Part shown: piece after piece, positions 54,420 to 62,322 of the stretch | Position numbering within the stretch: position 1 is the stretch's first letter | Layout: every line of letters starts with the position of its first letter | Origin: Veillonella sp. R32 | GTDB taxonomy: Bacteria; Bacillota; Negativicutes; Veillonellales; Veillonellaceae | Reading direction: 5' to 3' | Assembly: GCF_010093125.1 (NCBI RefSeq) | Contig: NZ_NMZQ01000026.1 | Coordinates: 52,499 to 116,498 of the forward strand | DNA: 64,000 nt | Made by a program: the position numbers and the translations under genes | The notes under the pieces: generated by a model | Seen by the model: the letters and a program-made list of their open reading frames with translations, nothing else | Databases searched by the model: none | Told to the model about the DNA's origin: nothing

Positions 54420-54450
54420 ATCTTGGTGGAATACTACGGTATTTCCCTAT

Positions 54451-54525
54451 GGGCCTATAGCTCAGGGGTAGAGCAACCGGCTCATAACCGGTCGGTCCCT
54501 GGTTCGAACCCAGGTGGGCCCACCA
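54451..54525 (+). tRNA. tRNA with anticodon CAU, probably elongator tRNA-Met
   Basis: The cloverleaf is complete and CCA is encoded. The acceptor pairs GGGCCTA with TGGGCCC (one T-G). The anticodon arm ACCGG-CTCATAA-CCGGT gives CAU, and the T arm contains GGTTCGAACCC. The anticodon stem lacks the three consecutive G-C pairs typical of initiator tRNA. tRNA-Ile2 (CAU read after lysidine modification) remains possible. A 63-residue frame across this region is spurious. Confidence 0.93.
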
Positions 54526-54540
54526 ATTTTTACAAAAATA

Positions 54541-54581
54541 AACCGCTTATACAACGTGAAAGTTGTGTAAGCGGTTTTTGA
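54541..54581 (+). terminator. Terminator after the tRNA
   Basis: AACCGCTTATACAAC (54541-54555) pairs with GTTGTGTAAGCGGTT (54562-54576, one mismatch) around GTGAAA, then T5. Confidence 0.92.
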
Positions 54582-54680
54582 TTATAAAGCTATTGGCTAA
54601 TTGATATAAAATATTATAGATTTTAATGCTGTTCTATACGCCCCTCTTATTTTGTCCTATAACCCTAATTTAGAGAGTAT

Positions 54681-54719
54681 AAAAAAGACATGTGGTTAGT
54701 TGAACCACATGTCTTTTTT
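54681..54719. terminator. Bidirectional terminator ending the minus-strand module
   Basis: AAAAAAGACATGTGGTT (54681-54697) pairs perfectly with 54703-54719 around a 5 nt loop. On the minus strand it reads as a hairpin plus T6, placed 67 nt after the PemK-like stop. The 54582-54680 stretch to its left holds no gene. Confidence 0.85.
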
Positions 54720-54785
54720 ATAATTAGTAAATGCGGGCGAACCGCTTATGTATTAATTGTACAGCATTCTGAATATAGAGTCAAA

Positions 54786-55649
54786 TTAATGTACTTTAGT
54801 GGTAGTATAATAAGAAATTAGTTTTTTATCTATGTTTTTCATTGTATTAGAGGAAAGTTTTATACCGTAAAGGGGGTCATAAATAGTTGCTGAAAACTTT
54901 ACTCTCATTTTACTAATGGTTCGAACTTGAGAGATTATGCCAATGCTTTGAGATTTAAATTTAGTGGATTCTAAATTTAGTTTTTCTATATTTAGCATAT
55001 ACTCTTCGATTTTACTGAGGTCTGAAGAAAGTTGTTGTCTAAACGTAGAACTTTTAAAAGCTAGGAGGTTATGTAATTTATCACTTCCGTAAAATAAAGC
55101 ATTTAATAAATCAAAAGATTTTTCCGAATAGGCAAATCCTTCTTCCTTTGCTAATTGAAAAAGGGTTTGAATTTTTTTGTTATTGGCATTTAAATCTCTA
55201 TGAAAAATTTTCAATTTATGACGCTTTATCGATTTAAAGATAGTGAGATGTGCTTTTATAGCATCATATATTTCAGAATTAAAAATAATATCACTATTAT
55301 GAAATTTACCTTTAAAGCTTTTAAGTGGCAATACAGAAACTAAAGGATTATTTCGTTTGCTATCTCTCAGTACTATGGCATAATGGTCACCACCAAATTC
55401 CGAACCAACAGGTAAACCAAAATTTATTTTTAATATCATACCACGTTTGTATTCTGTAAATTGCTTATTTTTATGAAAAATATGCTCATTTTTTATTTTT
55501 GATAAAGTATCATTCATACCATAATATAGAATAGCGGCTCTATGATGATTATATTGAGTTTCGTTTATTAGATATGATTCTTGTCTTTTTGATAAATTTT
55601 TTATTGCATTTATTAGAGCGTAAAGGTTATTTTTATTTTTTAAATCCAT
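54786..55649 (-). CDS. PemK/MazF-fold protein with large insertion (putative toxin)
   Basis: This is 287 residues. Two separated blocks match the PemK/MazF ribonuclease fold: YKRGMILKINFG with GGDHYAIVLRDS (67-96) and VSVLPLKS (104-111), then GIISQVRTISKMRV (237-250), the characteristic late strand. About 125 residues are inserted between them. The Arg that usually follows the conserved Gly is His89, and the catalytic Thr position reads Lys110/Ser111, so RNase activity is uncertain. A helical N-terminus (1-65) has no family match. It lies 33 nt after an XRE gene, strongly AT-rich versus its neighbours, indicating acquisition by transfer. Confidence 0.7.
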   Translation of the reverse strand: MDLKNKNNLYALINAIKNLSKRQESYLINETQYNHHRAAILYYGMNDTLSKIKNEHIFHKNKQFTEYKRGMILKINFGLPVGSEFGGDHYAIVLRDSKRNNPLVSVLPLKSFKGKFHNSDIIFNSEIYDAIKAHLTIFKSIKRHKLKIFHRDLNANNKKIQTLFQLAKEEGFAYSEKSFDLLNALFYGSDKLHNLLAFKSSTFRQQLSSDLSKIEEYMLNIEKLNLESTKFKSQSIGIISQVRTISKMRVKFSATIYDPLYGIKLSSNTMKNIDKKLISYYTTTKVH

Positions 55650-55682
55650 AGAATCCTCTAAATGATTATAAAATACAAATAT

Positions 55683-56102
55683 TTATTGGCTATTTTTTCC
55701 GTCTAGATGATGTTTGGCACGACTTTGGGCAAGTTTGATGGATGATTCAAGTGAAATGCGCAGTAATTCCTTTGTTTCATCATCCATAATTACACCGCCG
55801 TTATAAAAGTTTATAGCAGTTTTATCATTAAGGTCGTTTAATAGTGATTGTATTTTACTTTGAATGTCGTAGTTATTTGTGTTTAGATTTTGAGGTTGAT
55901 TGTTACTATTTACTCCATGAAGTGTGTTCATATCAATGTTGAAAAAAATTGAGATTTTTTTTAGTATATCAAAACTGGGTTTTCTTTGATTTCGTTCATA
56001 CATACTGATTAGACTTTTAGATATATTTAGTTGTGCTGCAAGTTCTGCTTGAGTAATTTGCCGTGAAGTTCTTAAATGAAATAATATTGAACCAAAAGTC
56101 AT
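55683..56102 (-). CDS. XRE-family transcriptional regulator (candidate antitoxin)
   Basis: This is 139 residues with an N-terminal HTH_3 domain (about 5-60: QITQAELAAQLNISKSLISMYERNQRKPS). A Gln/Asn-rich hinge (65-80) follows, then a C-terminal segment (about 83-139) without recognised family. It is first in a two-gene minus-strand unit with the PemK-like gene. A 27 bp palindrome lies 57 bp upstream. By analogy with XRE-led toxin modules it should repress its own promoter and might neutralise the neighbour; this is inference. A C-terminal domain beyond the HTH may bind the toxin. Confidence 0.85.
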   Translation of the reverse strand: MTFGSILFHLRTSRQITQAELAAQLNISKSLISMYERNQRKPSFDILKKISIFFNIDMNTLHGVNSNNQPQNLNTNNYDIQSKIQSLLNDLNDKTAINFYNGGVIMDDETKELLRISLESSIKLAQSRAKHHLDGKNSQ

Positions 56103-56158
56103 AGGAATTCACATCCTTTCGTTAATTCTATAATATCACATTAAGTGAATTAAATCTA

Positions 56159-56185
56159 TTTAAGTTTACTTAAAGTAAACTTAAA
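56159..56185. promoter_or_regulatory. 27 bp palindromic operator of the XRE module
   Basis: TTTAAGTTTACTT (56159-56171), a central A, and AAGTAAACTTAAA (56173-56185) form a perfect 13+1+13 palindrome. It contains two overlapping AAGTNNACTT boxes. A related AAGTGAATT lies at 56143. It sits between the divergent XRE gene and trmK, upstream of an extended -10 (TGATATTAT on the minus strand, around 56128-56136), well placed for autoregulation. Confidence 0.8.
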
Positions 56186-56272
56186 ATGTGGTTAATATAT
56201 GGTGGATTTAATAAATATGTTACAATAAACACAGATTAATAATTTACTAGGTGATTATATAAAGGAGCACTT

Positions 56273-57001
56273 GTGATAATAAAAATTCTAACGAACCGCT
56301 TGGAAGCGGTCTTTACATTGATACCTAAGGCCCCATCAATAGCGGATATTGGTACAGATCATGGCTATTTGGCTGTAGAATTGATACGACGTAATCGGGC
56401 AGAACGCGTTATTGCTGGTGATGTGCATAAAGGCCCTTTGGAGTCGGCTAAGGCTTATATCAAAGCAAATGGATTGGAGTCCTTGATTGATTGTCGTCTT
56501 GGTGATGGCTTACAGGTTACGAAGGCGGGCGAACTGCAAGGGGCAGTGCTTTGTGGCATGGGTGGTTTTCTTATGCGCGATATTATTGCAGAAGGCCCCG
56601 AATTATTAGATTTCTATGTGTTACAGCCACAAAATGGACAAGCCGAGTTACGCCAGTTTTTAGTTAACAAAGGCTATAGTATTGTCAAAGAAATTTTAGT
56701 TGAAGACATGGGAAAATTATACCAAGCCTTATTGGCGATTAAAGAGGAGCAGCTCTCTAAGTATGTAAGTGACATAGAGTCAAGTGGGCAAGATATATAT
56801 GCTAATTTATCATCAGATTCCTTGTTGTGGTCAGTGGGTGCTTTACTGGCACAGGAACGTCCTTCTTTGTGGACAAAATATATAGAGCGATTGATTCATT
56901 TACGTCAGACCGCTTTACAAAGCATGTCGGCTGAGTTAGCGAATACGGAGAAATATAAAATTTTAACGAAAGAGATTATGGAATTGGAGGCTTTACTATG
57001 A
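56273..57001 (+). CDS. trmK: tRNA (adenine(22)-N1)-methyltransferase TrmK
   Basis: TrmK uses S-adenosylmethionine to methylate A22 in the tRNA D-loop. The 242 residues contain the SAM loop IADIGTDHGYLAVEL (about 22-36), the GDVHKGPL acidic loop, and CGMGGFLM plus VLQPQNGQ in the catalytic region. The start is GTG, with AAAGGAG 5 nt upstream. The gene overlaps the following Nif3 gene by 4 nt, as in Bacillus (yqfN-yqfO). Confidence 0.93.
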   Translation: MIIKILTNRLEAVFTLIPKAPSIADIGTDHGYLAVELIRRNRAERVIAGDVHKGPLESAKAYIKANGLESLIDCRLGDGLQVTKAGELQGAVLCGMGGFLMRDIIAEGPELLDFYVLQPQNGQAELRQFLVNKGYSIVKEILVEDMGKLYQALLAIKEEQLSKYVSDIESSGQDIYANLSSDSLLWSVGALLAQERPSLWTKYIERLIHLRQTALQSMSAELANTEKYKILTKEIMELEALL

Positions 57002-58164
57002 GTGAAATGATAGGTGGCGCACGTTCACAAGTTGAAGTAACTGAAGAGCGTGCTACAGTAAAACAAATTGGGCAGATTGTAGAACAATTGGCGCCTAAAC
57101 ACTTAGCAGAATCTTGGGATAATGTAGGTTTGATGGTAGGTCAGCAACAGATGGCAGTAACCGGTATTGTGACAGCACTTGATGTAACGGAAGCAGTGGT
57201 AAAGGAAGCGATTGCTAAGGGTTGTAATTTAATTGTGAGTCATCATCCGCTTATTTTTAAAGGACTTAAACAAGTCACTGATGAAACTGCGTTAGGACGC
57301 TTAGTATTGAAATTAATTAGCCATAATATAGCTGTTTATAGTGCTCACACTAATTTAGATATTGCCCAAGGTGGTCTAAATGATTTGGCCGCTGCACAGA
57401 TTGGTTTAGCTGAGGTCACCGGCCTTGAAGTAACCGCCGAAGAAGGGATATATAAAGTAGTTTCCTTTGTACCTACTACACATACGGAGTCTGTCTTAAC
57501 AGCGATGGGTGACGCAGGTGCTGGGTATATTGGTAATTACAGTCACTGTACATTTCATAGTGAAGGGACGGGGACCTTTCTTCCTTTAGAAGGAGCTCAG
57601 CCTTATATTGGTAATGTGGGTGAACTAGCAAAGGTAACGGAAGATCGTTTAGAAACAATTGTGCCTAAAGCAAAGTTACAGGCCGTTATAGACGCTATGA
57701 AAGAAGCTCATCCCTATGAAGAGGTGGCGTATGAAGTCTATCGATTAGTAGAGCCTAGTAAAGTAGAGACAATTGGTCGTATCGGTGTGTTAGGCGATAC
57801 GCTGGGTTGGGAAGATTTTATAGAATTGATAAAAGCGGCGTTTCCGCAAGGACGAGCACGTTTCGGTGGCGCTAAAGTAGAGGCCATTACTAAAGTTGCC
57901 CTTTGTACAGGGGCGGGCGCTGAATTTATTAAAGCGGCTGCTAAGGCAGGGGCACAGGCTTATGTGACGGGGGATGTAAAATATCATGATATGCAGTTGG
58001 CTCAGGAACTTGGCCTATTAGTGGCTGATGTAGGTCATTTTGGCACTGAAGTAGGGGCGTCTTCTTTATTAGCCGCTCATATTGAAATGAAATTACGTGA
58101 ACAAGCTATCACGACAATTCCAGTTCACATTAGTGAAACGCAAAGTGATTTTTTCTTTGCTTAA
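56998..58164 (+). CDS. Nif3-like dinuclear metal center protein
   Basis: This is 388 residues of the YqfO/NIF3 hexameric family. The N-terminal metal-binding half has SWDNVGLMVG, SHHPLIFKGLKQV (His ligands) and HTNLDIAQGG. A central insertion domain (about 135-245, YKVVSFVPTTHTESV) is typical of Firmicutes YqfO. The C-terminal half has GDVKYHDMQLAQELGLLVADVGHFGTE. Members are annotated as GTP cyclohydrolase I type 2 homologues, but the cellular role is unsettled. The trmK pairing is conserved. Confidence 0.93.
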   Translation: MSEMIGGARSQVEVTEERATVKQIGQIVEQLAPKHLAESWDNVGLMVGQQQMAVTGIVTALDVTEAVVKEAIAKGCNLIVSHHPLIFKGLKQVTDETALGRLVLKLISHNIAVYSAHTNLDIAQGGLNDLAAAQIGLAEVTGLEVTAEEGIYKVVSFVPTTHTESVLTAMGDAGAGYIGNYSHCTFHSEGTGTFLPLEGAQPYIGNVGELAKVTEDRLETIVPKAKLQAVIDAMKEAHPYEEVAYEVYRLVEPSKVETIGRIGVLGDTLGWEDFIELIKAAFPQGRARFGGAKVEAITKVALCTGAGAEFIKAAAKAGAQAYVTGDVKYHDMQLAQELGLLVADVGHFGTEVGASSLLAAHIEMKLREQAITTIPVHISETQSDFFFA

Positions 58165-58240
58165 TTATTGGTAGATAGTTTTATTTAATCGATAACCTTA
58201 GATGTGCTATCTGTTCATATTAATTTTGAGAAAAAGATAA

Positions 58241-58269
58241 TTGACCTTCATCGGTGTATCTGCTAGACT
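58241..58269 (+). promoter_or_regulatory. Promoter of rnpB
   Basis: TTGACC (58241-58246) and TAGACT (58264-58269) are 17 nt apart. Initiation 7 nt later matches the predicted 5' end of RNase P RNA. Confidence 0.8.
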
Positions 58270-58275
58270 TTAAGT

Positions 58276-58626
58276 AGCAAGTATGAAAGGTGATTGCGAG
58301 CGTAAGTTCGAGGAAAGTCCGAGCTCCGCAGGGCAGGATGCCGGATAACGTCCGGCGTGGGAGACCATAGGGAATAGTGCCACAGAAAAGTAAACCGCCG
58401 CATTAGCGGTAAGGGTGGAACGGTGTCGGTAAGAGCGCACCAGCAATGCAGTAATGTATTGGCTCGGTAAACCCCATCCGGAGCAAGGCCGAATAGGAAA
58501 GGGATAAGGGTGGCCCGCCTACCTTTCGGGTTGTGCCGCTTGAGCCTATAGGCAACTATAGGCCTAGAAAGATAATCACCACTGCGCAAGCAGAACAGAA
58601 CTCGGCTTATTGATTGCTTGCTTAAA
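58276..58626 (+). ncRNA. rnpB: RNase P RNA (class A)
   Basis: This is the catalytic RNA that matures tRNA 5' ends. The universal P4 sequences are visible: GAGGAAAGTCCGAGCTCC near 58310 at the 5' side and ACAGAACTCGGCTTA near 58604 at the 3' side. The 5' AGCAAGTAT pairs with the 3' ATTGCTTGCTT to close P1. The ancestral (A) type is suggested by the layout, although Bacillus uses type B. A terminator overlaps the 3' end. Length is about 350 nt. Confidence 0.95.
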
Positions 58627-58652
58627 ACCGCTCCTTGGGGCGGTTTTATTTT
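58624..58652 (+). terminator. Terminator of rnpB
   Basis: AAAACCGC (58624-58631) pairs with GCGGTTTT (58640-58647) around a small loop, followed by ATTTTG. Confidence 0.85.
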
Positions 58653-58762
58653 GTCTAGTCATTATCAATTGTAAAAAAAGATTGATTTTTGACTAAACAT
58701 TGTCGCCAGAAGCATACAATTAAAAGTATACAAAGAGGATAAGGTATAAGGAGGAATTAGTA

Positions 58763-59089
58763 ATGGCAGTAACAAAAATTGAAAGTTTAGAAGCTTTGGA
58801 GACAGTTTTAAAAGAATCTTCAAAAGTTGTGGTAGCTGATTTTTGGGCTACCTGGTGCAAACCTTGCGAATTGATGAATCCTGAAATCGAAAAGTTAGCA
58901 GAAGATATGAAAGAGGATCTTGATGTAGTAACAATTGATGTGGAAGCCCTTAAAGAAGTGGCTTTAAAATACAATATCCAAGGCATACCTACATTGATTT
59001 GCTTTAAGAATGGTAAAGAAAAAGACCGTATTGCAGGCTACAAGCCAGCTCCAGTCGTTGAAGGACTCATTCGTTCTATTATTAAATAA
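58763..59089 (+). CDS. Thioredoxin-like protein with CKPC active site
   Basis: This is 108 residues with a complete thioredoxin fold: ADFWATWCKPC (25-35, redox cysteines C32 and C35), then GIPTLICFKNG with the cis-Pro. The classic dipeptide GP is replaced by KP, which shifts the redox properties. AAGGAGG precedes the ATG. It lies between rnpB and the hydrogenase operon but has a 166 nt gap to hyaA with its own promoter, so a functional link is only possible. Confidence 0.92.
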   Translation: MAVTKIESLEALETVLKESSKVVVADFWATWCKPCELMNPEIEKLAEDMKEDLDVVTIDVEALKEVALKYNIQGIPTLICFKNGKEKDRIAGYKPAPVVEGLIRSIIK

Positions 59090-59122
59090 AACGATAAAGT
59101 ATATAGTTAAGTTTCAACAGTA

Positions 59123-59152
59123 TTGACTTATTTTCACGAAATATTCTATAGA
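59123..59152 (+). promoter_or_regulatory. Promoter region of the hydrogenase operon
   Basis: TTGACT (59123-59128) and TATAGA (59147-59152) are 18 nt apart. A second extended -10 (TGTTATACT, 59169-59177) follows. TATCAA-N6-TTGATA at 59177-59194 is an inverted repeat placed at the second start site and might be a regulator site. Confidence 0.6.
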
Positions 59153-59255
59153 AATTAGAGGGATAAAGTGTTATACTATCAATACTATTTGATAAAAGAT
59201 TTTTAAATGTTAAAAAACGGACAGTAAAGTTATTGCAAGCAAGGGGGGTCCACCT

Positions 59256-60407
59256 GTGAAAGAAAAGACAAATAGTCTGTGGAAATTATTCCAGGAACGT
59301 AAACTCAGCCGCCGCACATTTATGAAAACTTGTGTGGCTTTGACCGCCATTTTAGGCCTACCACCAACATTATTGAATAAAGTTGTTGATGCAGCAGATA
59401 CGAAAGAGTTGCCAACCGTAATTTGGTTGCATGGTCATGAGTGCACTGGTTGTGACGAATCCTTTATTCGTTCCACGTCACCATTTGCTTCTGATGTGGT
59501 TTTGAATATGATTGCTCTAGAATATGATGATACTTTGGCAGCAGCAGCAGGGGCTCCATTTGAAGCACATTTACACAAAATATTGACAGAAAAGAAAGGT
59601 CAGTATGTGTTGGCTGTTGAAGGTGGGGTGCCACTAGATGATAATGGAACCTATTGTATGGTAGGTGGTCGTCCATTTGTTGATGTACTCAAAGAATGTG
59701 CTGAAGGGGCCGCCTTTATTATTGAATATGGCTCTTGTGCTGCTTGGGGTGGTGTACAGGCTGCGAAACCAAACCCTACAAATACTGTTTCCGTTTCTAG
59801 CGTAATTTCAGGTAAGAAAATTATTAAAGTACCTGGATGTCCACCAATTCCAGAAGTTATGACTGGTGTAATTATGCACTATGCTCTATTTGGTGAAATT
59901 CCACCACTTGATGTGGAAGGGCGTCCAAAACAGTTTTATGGTAATCGCATTCATGATACATGCTATCGTCGTCCATTCTTTGACTCTGGTCTTTTTGTGG
60001 AAAAATTTGATGACGAAGGTGCTAAAGCCGGTTGGTGTTTATATAAAATGGGTTGCCGTGGTCCAGTAACGTACAACTCTTGTGGTAATTTACGGTGGTG
60101 GAATGGCCTATCCTACCCAATTCAATCTGGCTCAGGTTGTATTGGTTGTAGTGAAAAAGGCTTCTGGGATAATGACAACTTCCATCAGCGCTTGCCACAA
60201 GTACAGGTGGCTAACACGATTACAACGGCTGATACCATTGGTACCATTGCAGGTTTAACTGCATTTGGTGCGGTAGTAGCTCATGGTGGTGTGACATTGG
60301 CAAAACATAAATATGATACGATTCAGTTAGAAAAGAAATATCAAGAAGAGCTTGATGCAAAGAAAGCTGCCAAAGAACAGGCGAACAATGAAGGAGGTAA
60401 CCACTAA
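59256..60407 (+). CDS. hyaA: [NiFe] hydrogenase small subunit, Tat-exported
   Basis: This is the electron-transfer subunit of a group 1 membrane-bound uptake hydrogenase. The 383 residues start with a Tat signal (SRRTFMK at 18-24, then a hydrophobic stretch to about 45). The proximal cluster cysteines begin at HEC63TGC66. A later Cys/His-rich region (about 220-300: CYRRPFF, CLYKMGCRGP, CIGCSEKGFW) holds the medial and distal clusters. A C-terminal membrane helix (about 327-347) anchors it. It begins with GTG after GGGGGG and overlaps hyaB by 1 nt. Confidence 0.96.
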   Translation: MKEKTNSLWKLFQERKLSRRTFMKTCVALTAILGLPPTLLNKVVDAADTKELPTVIWLHGHECTGCDESFIRSTSPFASDVVLNMIALEYDDTLAAAAGAPFEAHLHKILTEKKGQYVLAVEGGVPLDDNGTYCMVGGRPFVDVLKECAEGAAFIIEYGSCAAWGGVQAAKPNPTNTVSVSSVISGKKIIKVPGCPPIPEVMTGVIMHYALFGEIPPLDVEGRPKQFYGNRIHDTCYRRPFFDSGLFVEKFDDEGAKAGWCLYKMGCRGPVTYNSCGNLRWWNGLSYPIQSGSGCIGCSEKGFWDNDNFHQRLPQVQVANTITTADTIGTIAGLTAFGAVVAHGGVTLAKHKYDTIQLEKKYQEELDAKKAAKEQANNEGGNH

Positions 60408-62308
60408 TGAAACGTGTAGTTGTAGATCCGATTACTCGTATTGAAGGTCATTTACGAGTTGAGGTGAATGTTGACGAAGCAACAGGGAAAGTAGAAGACG
60501 CGTTGTCTAGTGGTACTGCTTGGCGTGGTATTGAACTTGTTGCGAAAGACCGCGATCCTCGTGATGTTTGGGCCTTTGTACAGCGTATTTGTGGCGTTTG
60601 TACGTCCACTCATGCATTAGCTTCTTTGCGGTCCGTAGAAGATGCTTTAAATATTGAAATTCCTAAGAATGCAAACTATATTCGCAATATTATGCATAGT
60701 TGCTTAGATGCCCATGATCATATTGTGCATTTTTATCATCTGCATGCCCTTGACTGGGTAAGCCCAGTGGAAGCCTTGAAAGCAGATCCTGCAAAAACAG
60801 CTGCGCTTCAAGAAACTGTCCTTAAAACATATAACTTAAGTGGTCTTGAACCTGCAGAAACACAGTCTACTACATCTGCTTATCCTAAGGAATTCCCAAA
60901 AGGCAATGCTACTTACTATGCAGCCATTCAAGGGAAAGTTAAAAAAATTGTTGAAAGTGGTCAATTAGGTATTTTTGCTGCTCAATGGTGGGATCATCCT
61001 GATTATCAGTTGTTGCCACCAGAAGTGCATTTAATGGGCGTAGCTCATTATTTAAATATTTTAGACAAACAGCGTGATATTGTTACGCCTCATGTTGTAT
61101 TTGGTGGTAAAAACCCACATCCACATTACATCGTAGGTGGTATGCCTTGTTCTATTTCTATGGACGATATGAATGCGCCAGTTAACTCAGCTAGGTTAGC
61201 TGTAGTTGATGAATCTATTGCCTTAGCTAAAGATTTGGTTAACCATTTCTACTTGCCAGATGTATTAGCTATTGGCCAGATTTATGCTAAAGCAGGTATG
61301 GTCGATGGTGGCGGTTTATCCAAGAAACGTGTATTAGCTTATGGCGATTATCCAGACGAACCATATACAGGCATTAAAAATGGCGATTATTTCAAAAAAT
61401 GCTTAGTCCGTGCTAATGGGGTAGTTGAAGACTTTGGTCTTGGTGTAGATAAAGCTAAATTCTTGCCTCTTGAAGGGGAAGACCTTATGAATCCAGACTT
61501 CTTATCAGAAGAAGTTGAACATTCTTGGTATGAATATCCAGATGGCAAGAAAACGATTCATCCATCAGAAGGGATTACAAAACCAAATTATACAGGGCCT
61601 AAAACAGGCACTAAAGAGCATTGGGAATACCTTGATGAAACGAAGAAATATTCTTGGATTAAATCTCCAACTTTTAAAGGTAAAGCTTGTGAAGTAGGTC
61701 CATTGGCTAAATATATTATTGTTTATACTAAAGTAAAACAAGGTATTATTAGCAATCCTACTTGGGCAGAGCAGATGATTGTAAAACAAATTGATACAGT
61801 GTCTTCTGTACTCGGTGTACCGGCTCATGTTTGGATGTGTAGTACTGTTGGCCGTACAGCTTGTCGTTGCTTAGATGCACAAGTGGCTGCTAATATGAGT
61901 CAATATTTCTTTAACAAATTGGTGACCAATATTAAAGGCGGCGATACCGCTGTTGCTAATACAAAGAATTTTGATCCAAATACTTGGCCAAAAGAAGCTA
62001 AAGGTGTTGGTTTAGTTGATGCCCCTCGTGGTGGTTTAGGCCATTGGTGTGATATTAAAGATGGTAAAACTAGCAATTACCAATGTATCGTGCCGACAAC
62101 TTGGAATGCTTGTCCTAAGACCATTGCCAATGAGCATGGTGCTTACGAAGCGAATATGATTGATACTAAGGTTAAAATTGCTGATAAACCACTTGAAATT
62201 TTGAAAGGGATTCATTCCTTTGACCCTTGCTTAGCTTGTGCAACGCACTTGTATAACAAGAAGGGTGAAAAAATCATCTCCGTTAATACAGATGCTATGT
62301 GCAAATAA
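60407..62308 (+). CDS. hyaB: [NiFe] hydrogenase large subunit
   Basis: This is the catalytic subunit, which oxidises H2. The 633 residues bear the nickel ligands in RICGVCTSTH (C62 and C65) and DPCLACATH (C608 and C611). The C-terminal 19 residues after H614 are the peptide removed by the maturation protease once nickel is inserted. It is exported with the small subunit via Tat (piggyback). At 633 residues it is longer than many HyaB homologues; the extra sequence is around 330-420, rich in Lys/Gly/Tyr. Confidence 0.97.
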   Translation: MKRVVVDPITRIEGHLRVEVNVDEATGKVEDALSSGTAWRGIELVAKDRDPRDVWAFVQRICGVCTSTHALASLRSVEDALNIEIPKNANYIRNIMHSCLDAHDHIVHFYHLHALDWVSPVEALKADPAKTAALQETVLKTYNLSGLEPAETQSTTSAYPKEFPKGNATYYAAIQGKVKKIVESGQLGIFAAQWWDHPDYQLLPPEVHLMGVAHYLNILDKQRDIVTPHVVFGGKNPHPHYIVGGMPCSISMDDMNAPVNSARLAVVDESIALAKDLVNHFYLPDVLAIGQIYAKAGMVDGGGLSKKRVLAYGDYPDEPYTGIKNGDYFKKCLVRANGVVEDFGLGVDKAKFLPLEGEDLMNPDFLSEEVEHSWYEYPDGKKTIHPSEGITKPNYTGPKTGTKEHWEYLDETKKYSWIKSPTFKGKACEVGPLAKYIIVYTKVKQGIISNPTWAEQMIVKQIDTVSSVLGVPAHVWMCSTVGRTACRCLDAQVAANMSQYFFNKLVTNIKGGDTAVANTKNFDPNTWPKEAKGVGLVDAPRGGLGHWCDIKDGKTSNYQCIVPTTWNACPKTIANEHGAYEANMIDTKVKIADKPLEILKGIHSFDPCLACATHLYNKKGEKIISVNTDAMCK

Positions 62309-62322
62309 TAGGGGGGATTTAG

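Noticed and set aside
54390..54581. 63-residue + strand frame over the tRNA
   Set aside because: It spans a complete tRNA cloverleaf with encoded CCA and a terminator, with no ribosome binding site.
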